DNA of 64,000 bases from assembly GCA_917880885.1 (NCBI GenBank), contig OU862922.1, positions 1,550,001-1,614,000 of the forward strand. The letters are read 5' to 3'. The DNA comes from Limnephilus marmoratus. Lineage: Eukaryota > Arthropoda > Insecta > Trichoptera > Limnephilidae. The notes below the pieces were generated by a model. It ran no database searches, had not been told where the DNA came from, and saw nothing but the letters and a program-made list of their open reading frames with translations. Below, in pieces: positions 1 to 10,981 of this stretch. Within the stretch, counting starts at the first letter, position 1; every line of letters starts with the position of its first letter. Position numbers and translations under genes: made by a program.

Positions 1-307
1 AGCCGCCTAGTATGGTGATTCAATAATCTACTTTATGTAAATGCCACAATTATTAACATGTATTATATAAATAAATAAATAAAATAAAATATGTACGTAT
101 TTCAAGATTATCGGAATACATATACTCTCTCGCTTCAACATTTGAACCTAGAAATAAAAATAAGCTACCGACTGATCTTCTTCAGTAAACAAATAATAAT
201 GTCTGCTGTGGACACAATCATATTGCAGTCTTACCAGAGGTAAAGCAATAGCATTGCAATCTTATGTATTTAGTCGTACTGTAGCAAAGTCGCCGACCAA
301 TAATAAT

Positions 308-361
308 CACGAAGTCCTGGAGTCCCACGAAGTCCTGGAGTCCCATGAAGTCCTGGAGTCA
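308..361 (+). repeat. 18-bp tandem repeat, 3 copies
   Basis: Three head-to-tail 18-bp units, two identical and the third with two changes. A short open frame runs through them and reads the six residues SHEVLE in each unit, but nothing else supports a gene. The flanks (1-307 and 362-654) show no recognisable feature. Confidence 0.8.
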
Positions 362-654
362 ACATGCCTCTCCATTTCAGTAGCAATAGGTGGTTTCCCA
401 GAGACAATCAATGAGAAATTCTTCTCGGTGACCGGAGCTGTGGTGGACTGAGATGGTCCGTTTTTCCTACGAGTGAATCTAGTTCGATTTAGTCTTCCAA
501 CGTTAGCTGTAATAATTCTTCGTCATCCTCTAACTTAACCTTGCTCTAGTGCAATTCTTCGCAATCGGTTCTAAAAAATAATTTAAGGGAAAATTCTTTG
601 GAGCGAATTTATGCAAGAATTTAGCGAAGTGATTTTATGCAAAATGTAAGGAGA

Positions 655-1294
655 ATAACTACTTGAGTCGGCTGGTCTTTAAACTCTGGCATCTTATAAT
701 TTGCTAAAAGTCACTTGAATGAAACGCGCGTATAAACCGAAAGGAACTGATTTTGTTTTTATGCAAACTTGTGCAAAATTAGCAAGAGTAAAAAATTTCG
801 TTTAAAATTAATTCAATCAAAAGAGAATTTAATTATGAATGAAGGTAAATATATAAAACGGAATTTTAACGAAAATCTGCTCACTACTTGAGTCGGCTGG
901 TCAAGGAACACTGAGTTGATTACAGACTTTCACAGCATTTAAAATGGCGGGAAGGTCCACGATGCCAGATGTTGCATAGCGCGCGATGGAAAAATACACT
1001 AAAATATCACACGTGGGCACTTTAAACTCTGGCATCTTATAATTTGCTAAAAGTCACTTGAATGAAACGCGCGTATAAACCGAAAGGAACTGATTTTGTT
1101 TTTATGCAAACTTGTGCAAAATTAGCAAGAGTAAAAAATTTCGTTTAAAATTAATTCAATCAAAAGAGAATTTAATTATGAATGAAGGTAAATATATAAA
1201 ACGGAATTTTAACGAAAATCTGCTCACTACTTGAGTCGGCTGGTCAAGGAACACTGAGTTGATTACAGACTTTCACAGCATTTAAAATGGCGGG
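655..1294 (+). repeat. Segmental tandem duplication, period 343 bp
   Basis: Bases 677-951 recur without a difference that I can see at 1020-1294. The 68 bases between them are present once. A short motif starting acttgagtcggctggt occurs three times (661, 886, 1229), so an earlier partial unit may lie at the left edge. No coding sequence is evident. The identity implies a very recent duplication or an assembly artefact. Confidence 0.85.
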
Positions 1295-1407
1295 CATATA
1301 ATATATTCTCTGATGAGTGTATTTTGGAAAGTAAAAGCAACAAGGTACCTTAATAAGGATTTGATCTTCCTAAATGTGATTCGTCAAGAGACAGATTGAT
1401 GTGTAAG

Positions 1408-1906
1408 TAGGGTTGCCATACGTCCGGAATTTTCCGGACAAGTCCGGAAATATAGGTCTTTATCCGGAATGCGGGGGGAATCCTAAACAGTCCGAAATTT
1501 CTACAATAAAGTGGAGGTTGATATGAAAAATGAAATTAAACGCTAATTAAATTATTTTTATTACAAATCAAAGTAAAAGCACCACTTCTGATATTTAATG
1601 TTCCCAGAAATATTGTTTAACACTTCCGATTCTTTAATAATAGTTTTGTAGAACATTTCGCAATTCATATTTTTTAAATTATACTGTGTTAAGAGAATCG
1701 ACTTGACAGACTCTACAGAAAGCCTGTTCCTTTCTTTTGACCATTGGGCTCCTATTAAGGAAAAGACCCTTTGAAAAGGGATTTGGTGCCTGCATTGCAA
1801 ATATATAAGAGCATATCTTAATAAAATTCCGTAAAATCGAAAATCCGGAATTTTTTCAAATGTCAGGAACTTTCTCCGGGATTTTGATTTTTTGATCTGG
1901 GAACCC
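1408..1906 (-). mobile_element. hAT-like DNA transposon remnant
   Basis: The ends are short and imperfectly inverted (TAGGGTTGCCA on the left, GGGTTCCCAGA read inward on the right). They are flanked by tgtgtaag (1400-1407) and tatgtaag (1907-1914), an 8-bp duplication with one mismatch, the length typical of hAT elements. The empty site is visible in the inverted arm near 3340. Both end regions are rich in CCGGA motifs. The minus strand retains the end of a transposase gene. Confidence 0.7.
1561..1800 (-). pseudogene. hAT transposase C-terminal dimerisation domain, fragment
   Basis: The 79-residue minus-strand frame contains ERVFSLIGAQWSKERNRLSV-type sequence, read here as RVFSLIGAQWSKERNRL. 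This is the signature of the C-terminal hAT dimerisation region, in which a Phe-Ser-Leu segment is followed by Trp and an ERNRL motif. The BED zinc finger and the catalytic RNase-H-like part expected upstream are missing: the element is only about 0.5 kb and full hAT transposases are several hundred residues. The frame ends with a stop at 1561. It is an internally deleted, non-functional copy. The family call is from memory of hAT proteins. Confidence 0.6.
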
Positions 1907-2222
1907 TATGTAAGCACTCGCGTAATTTTAATTCATTAAGAAAAGTGTGATTAAGACATATCATTGGCAATACAAGTATGATACTATCAGATAAGTATAT
2001 TTAAGTTAAGGGTATGAGAGCCCAAAAAGGTAAGTTTTTAGTTTGGACCTAAACTATGTTGGGTTTGTCATACATCTATTTCTCTGATATATCAGGTTTC
2101 GTTTTCGAATAGATACATATAGATATATGTATCTATTCTCCCGAAACCTAAAACCTACTAAAAGAAAAAAAAATGTCAATGCTTCGTCCCAAATTGTTTT
2201 TTTAACATTATCTCTACACTTA

Positions 2223-2682
2223 ATTTGGGATGCGGGTGTGGGTACAGCCGCCCCGGGAACCATTTATTAGATAACCAACACCTCTGTCAAAGGTCACCCC
2301 AAGTGGTTTGCTACGTTTGATAACTTAGCAGGAGTGCCCTGGTTCATGAGGTGAAGTTTGTCCAGGTTTTAGCAGCGGATGCGTCTGCCCAACTGCTGCG
2401 TGGCGGGACGGATCGAGGGAGACTGGTTGAGGGAGGCTTTTTGACCTTTACAGCCGGATTCTCTCGGCCCATCGCCTTGCGCTACAGTTGGATTCATACG
2501 TCCATCATTCCTGGACACACTGACCCCCAGAGTCCTGTTCTTTCATACCTTTTTCCTTCCCGGAACTTCATATCTATCCCTTCCTTAAAAAGACCTTTCA
2601 AATAGCATACCCTAAGATGACAAAATCCCTGAGGGAAATTATTTTCCTTAGAGCCTCCCGTATAGGGCTAATGTAAAAAAAA
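2223..2682 (+). mobile_element. SINE-A copy 1
   Basis: Near full-length copy of a short interspersed repeat found about ten times here. The 5' part runs gggtacagccgccccgggaa, then ...taaccaacacctctg; the 3' part matches ...cacacagcat-type sequence, a hairpin-like ccctgagggaaattatttt, and ends in an A-run. The open frame through it is not a gene. It abuts a LINE end tail to tail. Confidence 0.8.
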
Positions 2683-2958
2683 CACAGGAGACCCTGGGGA
2701 AAGTAATTTCCTTCAGGGCCTATTTCATCTTTGGGGATGCTGTGTGGAAAGTCTTTTTGTGGAAAAGAAGGAGCCAATCTGTGTCTTTAATAGACCCATG
2801 TTGTAGAAGGGAGTAAACCCAGTGGCCGGCAAATAGTTCCACAGCCGAATTCAATAACGAGTTTCATACTAATTTTAGTAGAAACGACCCACTCTCATGT
2901 GAGAAATGTCAACTGTGTACAAATGTTGGGCACGCGTTTAGTGTGTTTCCCGACGTAA
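2683..2958 (-). pseudogene. LINE C-terminus and 3' tail, partner of SINE-A
   Basis: On the minus strand the translation includes HLYTVDISHM followed by RLWNYLPA and FYNMGLLK. This resembles the extreme C-terminus of insect jockey/CR1-like LINE proteins, which carries a TARLWNxLP-type motif. It has stops and a frame change and is clearly dead. Its 3' untranslated tail (plus-strand 2683-2770) is the same sequence that ends SINE-A. Related pieces lie at 56,490-56,840 and 56,880-57,305. Confidence 0.6.
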
Positions 2959-3548
2959 TGAATTCTTTAAACATAAAATAAGAAACAAAACCTACTGAAT
3001 AAACAAATAAATATGTAAAAATAAGAGATTTCTTACAATCAAACTGAATATTACTCAGTTTTACAAGACGTATGTAAAATATAAATGTTAAAATATAATA
3101 TAAACAACTGAATTAAACACATTTAAAAAAAAAACATTTGCAGAAATAAGATATAAAATTTATTTTGTGATACCAAGGTAAAGGACTCACTGTCCTTCGA
3201 TGCATTTCATCGTAACAGAACCAGACGCGCATGGGGATACATTCCGATACCTTTACCTACATCCTTGAATTTCTTTCTCGATCCTTGCCTATGATATGTC
3301 TTAATCACACTTTTCTTACTGAATTGAAATTACTCGGATCCTTACACATCAATCTGTCTCTTGACGAATCACATTTAGGATGATCAAATCCTTGTACTAC
3401 TGTACCACCCACCATTAAATGTTGCTATTACTTTCCAAAATACCCTCACTAAAGAACATATTACATATTAATATCAAAATATTTTTCAAGATTAAATAAC
3501 ATTAGAAGTTTATCTAAATTACTTTAAATAGACAAAAAAGTTAGAAAT

Positions 3549-3909
3549 GTGGATATCCGCAAAGAATGTAAGGCTGATGTAAGTATAATGAGCAAAATTA
3601 AGAAAGGGACCCTCAGATGGTTTGGGCACGTAGAGCGAATGTGCGAAGAAAGTAGTGTAAAAAGAATATATGATGCAAATGTGAATGGTAGAAGAAGTCG
3701 GGGACGCCCGAGGAAGACATGGCACGATCAAGTGAATCAGATACTTGAGACGGGCCATGTCAAAAGTCAGAATAATAGAAGAGTATGTATGAGACTATGT
3801 ATGAATGTGAGTGATGCAAAGAGTGTGTGCCAAGACCGAGTTGTTTGGCGGTCCGTCCTCTCTGCCTACCCCTGCGGGGAAACGGCGTGATGGTTAGTTA
3901 GTTAGTTAG
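3549..3909 (+). pseudogene. RTE-like LINE ORF C-terminus with (TTAG)n tail
   Basis: A 113-residue frame reads ...LRWFGHVERM... then GRRSRGRPRKTW and ends VVWRSVLSAYPCGETA. The LRWFGHVxRM and RGRPRxxW motifs mark the region after the reverse transcriptase in many arthropod LINE proteins of RTE and related type. The stop codon is followed immediately by gttagttagttag, a short simple-repeat tail typical of such 3' ends. The copy is 5'-truncated near 3549 and lacks endonuclease and RT domains. A minus-strand piece of the same end is at 10,853-10,922, and a split copy at 60,345-61,020. Confidence 0.7.
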
Positions 3910-4089
3910 ACAAAAAACAGTGTTAATTTCAAGCGACCTCCCAGGTAAGTATGGTTCGGTAATCATTCATTTTTAGGCAGCATCGCATTCATTGGTCAAA
4001 ACATTGTACATATATTTTCGTATCAATGAACCGGTGCACGCAATTTTTAGCCATAAGTTGTTTTTAATTGTTTGTCTGGTTTTATTTTT

Positions 4090-4193
4090 TCTAAATTTTG
4101 GAAATGAATTGTAAGTTTGTACAGCGCCCTTGAGGTGATTTTTCACAAGAACGGCGCTACATAAATCATCCAAATATTATTATTATTATTATT
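4090..4193 (+). repeat. LINE/SINE-type 3' tail with (ATT)n
   Basis: The segment reads gtacagcgcccttgaggtg ... ggcgctacataaatcat followed by repeated ATT. A gcgccttgag / ggcgctatataaat core ending in (ATT)n is a recurrent 3' end of invertebrate CR1/L2-like LINEs and their SINEs. No coding part is attached. The family is inferred from the tail only. Confidence 0.4.
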
Positions 4194-4356
4194 GGCAATT
4201 CGCGAAACCGCACATGCGCACAGGTTTCAATCCCCTTACGTTACGAATATTATTGGACCGTTTGTTTCGAAATAAATAGAAAATTCTTTCGGGTTCTTCT
4301 TGTGGCCTTCACCTTGGACATTTGGTTTTACCGTTCTACGAGTACAAGGGGTTTCT

Positions 4357-4420
4357 TTTGAGTTATTCTAGAAATACTCGTATAAACATTTTTGAGTTAT
4401 TCTAGAAATACTCGTATAAA
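4357..4420 (+). repeat. 30-bp direct repeat, 2 copies
   Basis: Bases 4357-4386 and 4391-4420 are the same 30-mer (tttgagttattctagaaata...), four bases apart. The following stretch to about 4800 has no recognised feature. Confidence 0.8.
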
Positions 4421-4807
4421 AATACGTAGGCGTCGGCCTCGTCATATTTTCCGGATGGTGGCTGGGCTGCTGTTGGGAGGTATTGAAATGACCCCCAGAG
4501 TTCCAGAAGGCTAATACTTAATCCTCGAAAGCTTTCCGATCCCCGCAGCTCACAGGCAACACAGGGAGCATACTATCTATGCAAATACATTTATATTATG
4601 GTTCCATCCCTCCGGGCAGTGGCACTCATAAATTTATTTAAAAAAAGTAGAAAATGAATATCTAAAAAATGAGACTGTTTTTCTATAAATTAGGTGGGTA
4701 GGTAACCATCTGGATCATTTGCTATAAACTTGTGCAGGGTAATTCACAAAGTAAGAAATAACAGCATCAATAGTCACATTTCGATTTAGCGGAATTATTT
4801 AACAAAC

Positions 4808-5229
4808 AAGTGGTTCGCTACGTTTGGTGGCTTACAAGGGGTGCCCGGATTCACAGGATGGGGTTTATCTAGGTCTAGGTCCCCTAAGATGACATATCAT
4901 TTGATGGAGGGTATGTTTAAGAAATGGAAGAAAGGAAGTCTGGAAAGGAAGAATGTATAACGGACGTATGAATCCATCCCTTCAACTGTGGTGTGTAAGA
5001 CGGTGGGTCGAGTGAGTCCGGCCGGAGATCTAAAGGCCTCCCTCAACCAGTCTCTTTCGATCCGGCCCGCCAAACAGTGATAGGGCAAACGCAAGACCTA
5101 GACAAACCTCACCCCTAAGAACCCGGACCAACCTGCCGAGGTAGAGGTAAGGCAAAGGTGTCAGTTATCCAATAAATAGTTTCCGGGCGGTGGCACCCAC
5201 ACCCCACACCCCACACCCCACACCCGCTC
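4808..5229 (-). mobile_element. SINE-A copy 2 (rearranged)
   Basis: The main body (about 4885-5229) is SINE-A in minus orientation, without the shared 3' tail. Bases 4808-4885 are a plus-orientation piece of the same family (ggttcgctacgtttgg...), so two copies meet head to head or one copy was inverted. The simple repeat (CCCCACA)n at 5197-5223 interrupts the 5' end. Confidence 0.7.
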
Positions 5230-5240
5230 CCAAATTAGCA

Positions 5241-5378
5241 ATGGTCGCAACCGGGAAGCGAATCCACGATCTCTGTCTTACCGAAATGAATTAAATGAAA
5301 TTTCAATGGTCGATTTGGTTAAGGCGTAGTCCCAGTAAGACAGAGATTCTGGGTTCGATTCCCAGTTGCGATCATTAC
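5241..5378. repeat. Inverted pair of tRNA-like SINE heads
   Basis: The plus-strand piece 5308-5378 has an A-box-like tggttaaggcgt and a perfect B box ggttcgattcc (5352-5362). The facing piece 5241-5283 reads the same anticodon-arm/T-arm region on the minus strand (agacagagat... gcgaccat) with a weaker B box. A complete cloverleaf cannot be formed, so these are tRNA-derived SINE fragments, not tRNA genes. Confidence 0.55.
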
Positions 5379-6139
5379 CTCTTTAATTGTTCTGTGACTT
5401 GTTCTATTTCATTTTCATTAAAATTGATTTTTTTCGTACCTAAAAGAAAATAATAATGCAGGTACCTCAGTTTTCTTTGTTTTCAATCCACAGTCTTCCG
5501 AAAGAAATAATAAAGACAATTTTTCTTTATCCTTTGTTTATTCTTCTTCGATTCTCCCTAATCACCTCTCGTCTTCACCGCGTGTTTTTCTATCCCCAAC
5601 TAACCTCTCACCTTTCACTATCTTTCTCATTCTGATGATAATTATAAAAATAGTGGGGTATTTTCCTAATAATCATTTATACGTTTCTTCATTTATTTAG
5701 TAGAAAAGTTCGAACGGGAATAAGTGTTATTTATTACAAAAATACGTTTTCATTTTACTTATTTTTTTTATTTAACACCCAGAGGGCTTTTAAATGATTA
5801 GTAGTACAATTTTAACGTGACAGATAATTTTGAAACTTAAAAAATAAATAATAACGATAAAATTAGATAAAAATGCAAAGTATTGTTATAGAAGCCGTAT
5901 TTTTACACGAACACAGTATCAGTAACAGATTCATTGCTTGCTTAAAACATGTTTAAAACTTGTTATTCGACTTCCATTGAAAACTGGAAAAACTTCCATT
6001 GAAAATCAAATTACGTTCATTTTTTATGCAATAAAGGGTAGTAGGCGTAAGTATGAAAAATACTTTTTTTCAGTAACGTTTCGGAAGGAGTCACTTTCGG
6101 AAGCGTATAATAAATATGCACCGCACACTCTGCTGGTGT
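5379..6139. other. No recognised feature
   Basis: AT-rich sequence with no coding, RNA or repeat signal that I can support. Confidence 0.5.
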
Positions 6140-6935
6140 TGTTTTGACCTAAATGCGATACGTACAGAGAATGCTTCGTGCCTAGTGATGAGTTTGTCGT
6201 TTGGACATAAATGAGATAAATATAGAAAATGCTTCGTGCCTAGTGATGGGTTTGTTGTTTGGACCTAAATGCGATAAGTATAGAAAATGCTTCGTTCCTA
6301 GTGATGGGTTTGTTGTTTGGACCTAAATGCGATAAGTATAAAAAATGCTTCGTGCCTAGTGATGGGTTTGTTGTTTGGACCTAAATGCGATAAGTATAGA
6401 AAATGTTTCGTGCCTAGTGATGGGTTTGTCGTTTGGACCTAAATGCGATAAGTATAGAAAATGCTTCGTGCCTAGTGATGGGTTTGTTGTTTGGACCTAA
6501 ATGCGATAAGTATAGAAAATGCTTCGTGCCTAGTGATGGATTTGTTGTTTTGACCTAAATGCGATAAGTATAGAAAATGCTTCGTGCCTAGTGATGGGTT
6601 TGTTGTTTCGATCGAAATGCGATAAGTATAGAAAATGCTTCGTGCCTAGCGATGGGTTTGTTGTTTGGACCTAAATGCGATAAGTATAGAAAATTCTTCG
6701 AACCTAGTGAAAGGTTTGTTCTTTAGATCGAAATGCGATAAGTTTGGAAAATGCTTAGTGCCTATTGTTGGGTTAGTTGTTTGGACCTAAATACGATGAT
6801 TATAGAAAATGCTTCGAACCTAGTGAAGGGTTGGTTGTTTAGATCTAAATGCGATAATATAGAAATGCTTAGTGCTTATTGGTGGGTTTGTTGTTTGGAC
6901 CTAAATGCGATAAGTACCGAAAATTCTTATTACCT
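6140..6935 (+). repeat. 59-bp satellite array, about 13 units
   Basis: Head-to-tail units containing tttggacctaaatgcgataa ... gaaaatgcttcgtgcctagt ... gatgggtttgttg, period 59 bp. The central units (about 6243-6600) are nearly identical; both edges are diverged, the usual gradient for an array homogenised from its middle. Confidence 0.9.
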
Positions 6936-6986
6936 TAGTTTTTACGGAATATTCCCGAAACAGGGAATATTGTAGTTGCGTCCGTC

Positions 6987-7112
6987 ACAAAGACCTGGAC
7001 AAACCCATGAACCCTGACACCCCTGCTAAGCCACTAAACATAGCGAACCACTTTACAAAGGTGTTGATTATCCAATGAATGGTTCCCGGGACGTCAGTAC
7101 CCATACCGGCCT
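6987..7112 (-). mobile_element. SINE-A copy 3, 5' part only
   Basis: Minus-orientation fragment covering only the 5' third of SINE-A (ends ...cggttcccgggacgtcagta...). It lies right of the satellite. The sequence to about 7430 is unannotated. Confidence 0.7.
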
Positions 7113-7432
7113 CCCAAATAAATAAAAAATTTAAAAAAAACTACTAATACTAAAAAGCTATTCCCTCATTTCGTACATTAAATATGAAATCCATTTGACT
7201 TAAAGTATTGGCTCATCGGTGGAATAAATACCTCACAAAGAACATAACCCATCAATAATATTTATATAAAGGTTATGGAAAACCTTTCATTCATTTCTGA
7301 TAACCCATTGTGTTGAGATTTACGGTTCTTCTTTGTACGAATCCACGTACAGAAGCATTGTTAGGGCAGCATTCATAGAATATCATATTGTAAGGTACTA
7401 CTTACTCATATGTATTCTGTAGGCCTGCTCCT

Positions 7433-7490
7433 CCTTCTATCTCTCAGGAGCCAGTGGGTCTATGGCATCCCCAATCGACAGAATTGAATT
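7433..7490 (+). repeat. Rep-B fragment
   Basis: Short match to the start of Rep-B (ggagccagtgggtctatggc, then atccccaatcg). Too short to say more. Confidence 0.4.
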
Positions 7491-7535
7491 TGAAGGCCTA
7501 CGTGTTCGACAGGTGGGGCACACGAATATATATAT

Positions 7536-7985
7536 TTTTTATAACACAGGAGGTCCTGAAGAAAATAATTCCCCTCAGGGCTTATGTCATCTTTTGAGAT
7601 GCTGTGTGGAAGGTATTTTTAGGAAAGGCATAGAGGATAGATGGGAAGGAAAATGTGTGAGGGGTGGGTAGGTTCCGGGGGTCAGTGTGTCCAGGAGTGA
7701 CGGACGAATGATTCCAACTCTCCCACTGCAGTGCAAGGGACGTTCCGAGAGAGCCTTGCTGGAGAAGTCAAAAGTATTCCCTCAACCAGTCTCTCCCTGT
7801 CTGGCTTGCCAAGAAATTGGTGGGCATACGCATCCGCCGCCAAGACCCGGATAAACCTCACCCCATGAACCCGGGCACCCCTGCTAAGTCACCAAACTTA
7901 GCGAACCAGTTGTAGTGACCTATGGAAGAGGTGTTGGTTATCCAATAAATGGTTCCCGGGGCGGCGGTACCCATACCCGCCATGA
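7536..7985 (-). mobile_element. SINE-A copy 4, full length
   Basis: Minus orientation: starts with tttttataacacaggaggtc (tail side) and ends ...ggcggtacccatacccgcc. All segments of the family consensus are present, about 450 bp. Confidence 0.8.
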
Positions 7986-8038
7986 ATATGAATAATTTAA
8001 TTTTATTAAAAATAATATGGTTTCAGTATATTTGTGGA

Positions 8039-8140
8039 AAGTTCCATAGTAGAATGTACTCTCAGTATCACCTAGGAAAAACACCGCATTTCAGAATTGA
8101 AATGTTGCTTGAAATGACTTTAGCCGGGCTCGGAGGCAAG
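8039..8140 (-). repeat. Rep-B fragment
   Basis: Contains ctctcagtatc and tcagaattgaaatgttgctt, matching the end of Rep-B as seen at 50,800-50,880. Confidence 0.6.
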
Positions 8141-9549
8141 ATATGAATAGTCAGCTACTTTGGAATTTCAATTGAATTAAATTTATGATTACAAAAGAGA
8201 GATGATACTTGTCCTGTAATTTTTTTAATGTTTCCAATGTTATCGATATAAGTTTTACATTGATACATATTACATATACATATTACTCGATATTGGTTCC
8301 ACGAAAAAAAGATTTTTTGTAATACGTATTTTCAAAATCTAAGACATAAACGTAAGAATGTCTAACTAAAAACTTGCAAACGGTTGAGCTCTTTGAGTTG
8401 CTCCTGATCACTGCTCGCGTGCTGTGTCACGCTTAATTTTTAAAACATGTTTATGTTACCGAGTTTAAATTTACTTCACAATAATTAAAAACGCAATATG
8501 AATGTAAAACTACTTTTAATACACGCGGCGAAAAAAACATTAGAAGTACGTGATTATTTACCACTATAACGATAAAATCTACATTACATGTATACACTTT
8601 TTAACAACCTCAAAAATGTGGTTAGTTTTTTGGATAAAAAAATAATAAACGACATCTAAAACTCCCAACCTTTGAGTCCTGGAAAGAAACCAGTAAATTT
8701 AAATGCAATGCCAACCCCTTTTGTGTCGAGGTGTTATTGTTATTAAGAGGAAAACCGCCGCAATTAAAACAGTGCGATAAAAGACGATTGTAGTGGTTTA
8801 CACATAGAATATAAAGTTTTTAAGAAGGAAGCTAAGCCAAGATTAAAGCTGCCTGCAATAAAATAACACTTAAACATAAAAATAATTTCTTTTGCTCTCT
8901 TGAACCGTATTTTTATTAGGGTGTAAGGGGTATGATTGTCCAGGGCAGGACTTAAATGAATATAGCTGAATTTTTAATAAGTTCTAATTATTTATGTGTC
9001 CGTGATTGTAACTCAGGTTCAATGAATGTAAATAGCAATAAAATCCGTATACCTCAAACATACACAACAAAATATGGGATAAAATCTCTGAACTAGGTTG
9101 CCTTTACACTATATAATTCGCTTCCGGATAAGTAGAAGGGAATCCAGCAAAATAAAAAATTCAGAGTAATGCTTTGAAAAACATTTTTAAGTATTAAGGA
9201 TAAAACTATTTAATTTTCTTGCCATGTTTAATTGTCTTGTTTCTTTTTTCTACTTTTCTTTTCCATTTAGTTGTAATCATCCATATCTGTATAACCTTGT
9301 TCCTTTTTTTCTTTAATCGTTTTCTATTGTTGTTTGTTCTACTCAACCTGTCTTTTATTTTTCGTCCATATTGTATGTGAAACCTATATTTTTAATATCT
9401 AAATTCCTATGTAAAATAGTAACTATTTCCTCCCACATATGAATTGTAGATATGTTCCTCCTGTCCGAAAATGAGTTCTGTAACTCATCTGGATTGCTCT
9501 AGCATGAAATAAAAACAATAAAATAAAAAAAAAAATTAAAAAGTTCATC
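8141..9549. other. No recognised feature
   Basis: AT-rich sequence. Only very short open frames occur, none with a recognisable motif or paired splice signals. Confidence 0.5.
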
Positions 9550-9895
9550 CGCTCATGGAGCAACTGAAAAAAAACAGTTGGCAACTCAATCACTATCCAC
9601 AGGAAAGCAAATTGCAAATTTTATTGGCGGTCCGCACACAGGCAACTTGTTTAAGACCAGTTGTCAAGGGAGACGCTAGTCGCGTTTCAGTTGCCAGGTT
9701 GCTACGGTTACATCTCACGACCTGTCAAGTTTGTGTCATATAGCAGGAAAATATCGATTTTGTTCATGAGGTTGATAATTGATAAATTATGAAAAAAAAA
9801 GTTTTTTTTAAACAAGCTGATATAATAATTGTAATCGTAAAGTTGAGTTGCGCCGTGAATTGAGTTGCCAACCAGTTTCGGTTTCTCCATGAGCG
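9550..9895. mobile_element. MITE with about 41-bp terminal inverted repeats
   Basis: The left end cgctcatggagcaactgaaa and the right end, read inward as cgctcatggagaaaccgaaa, stay similar through ...gttggcaactcaat. Total length about 346 bp with no transposase, so non-autonomous. No clear target duplication. Confidence 0.7.
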
Positions 9896-10852
9896 AAGGC
9901 CCTAAGTGTTAGTTTCAAAACTGGAACAGATTTTGCGTATAATTCAGACAAGCTATAAAGTACCGTCTACCTATAAAATATATATTCCTTGTTTATAAGT
10001 TTCTTGGGATTAATCTTAATAAATGTATAGTCAGATTTCGTGAGTTTCAAGGATCTCCGCTTTTTAAATAATATGCAATAATTTTTACATGATTTGTTGT
10101 GATGAGTTGTTTACAGAATTGTGGATGCAATCATGAGAAACAATTTTAGGAGTTATGGTGAAGTCGGCATGAGGAGACCTGATCTGCATAAGCTACGTTT
10201 TTTTTAGCATTGATTATTACTACCTACATCATGTGACCATTTTTGAAGAGTGATAAAGTCAATTTGCAGTAAAGCACTCGCTATTAACAAAATCCTCATG
10301 TGAAATAACGAATGCAGTGTCATCAGCATAAACATGTTATAGTTGATGTCTGGTTGTAATTTTATTAGCCTAAAATATTCGCCTTCGAATAAGGACGACT
10401 GAGATGAGAATAGCCTCAGCCGCGACGTGAACTCGTATCATCTGATGCCGAACTATCGATTTAATAATAAAACATACATAATAAAGTACAGGTCTGGTAC
10501 CGTTCGTAGGTGTAGTGCGGTGGGGGTGGAGTGGGGTGGGGTAGAGGTCGGGGTTGATTTTTTGATTTTCCATTACACCCGATTTAATATTTCACGAAGC
10601 CAGTGCCAAATCGCCATTACCGTCCCCTACATAGGTCAGAAGTTAGGTCAGTTAGATCAGTTATGGGTGTTTTACTCGATGCTCTTTTTATCGAACAGAT
10701 TTGATTCTTCGTATTTTCATTTGGATTCAGTATAAAAAATGGATTCGTTTATTTTTATACCGATTTTTAACCAGTTTGGTGCGCATTATTTTCCAGCGGT
10801 TTTCATTGTTAAGGGTAACTTTATTGAACGATTGTGAATATTTTCATATTAA
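9896..10852. other. No recognised gene; G-rich tract
   Basis: Non-coding AT-rich sequence. A G-rich tract of gggtggagtggggtggggt type sits near 10,522-10,550. The 102-codon frame across it shows no family motif and I do not call it a gene. Confidence 0.4.
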
Positions 10853-10922
10853 TAACTAACTAACTAACTAACCATCACGCCGTTTCTCCGCAGAGGTAGG
10901 CAAAGAGAGACCGCCAAACACT
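10853..10922 (-). repeat. RTE-like LINE 3' end
   Basis: Reverse complement of the stop-codon region and tail at 3838-3909: a ctaactaactaac run followed by catcacgccgtttctccgca. Only the last about 70 bp of the element are present. Confidence 0.75.
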
Positions 10923-10981
10923 CTTCTTTATATTGTGAACTTCCATATTCTATAAAAATCCATATTTTTGTTTTTTTTTAA

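Larger units (their letters stand above)
1297..3473. mobile_element. Long inverted-repeat element with nested insertions
   Basis: The sequence at about 1297-1407 plus 1915-1974 returns as reverse complement at about 3282-3473, so the two arms face each other. The left arm is split by a hAT remnant that the right arm lacks. The interior holds a SINE-A copy and a minus-strand LINE end. The inner part 2959-3281 has no coding signal. Family unknown; a non-autonomous DNA element or fold-back repeat is likely. The outer ends are approximate and no flanking target duplication was established. Confidence 0.65.

Noticed and set aside
254..451. 65-codon frame with SHEVLE repeats as a gene
   Set aside because: The repeat unit is a DNA tandem repeat that happens to lack stops; nothing else supports coding.
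2351..2605. 84-codon frame as a protein
   Set aside because: It lies inside SINE-A and is not conserved as a frame in the other copies.
3519..3758. 79-codon minus-strand frame
   Set aside because: Antisense to the RTE-like LINE C-terminus.
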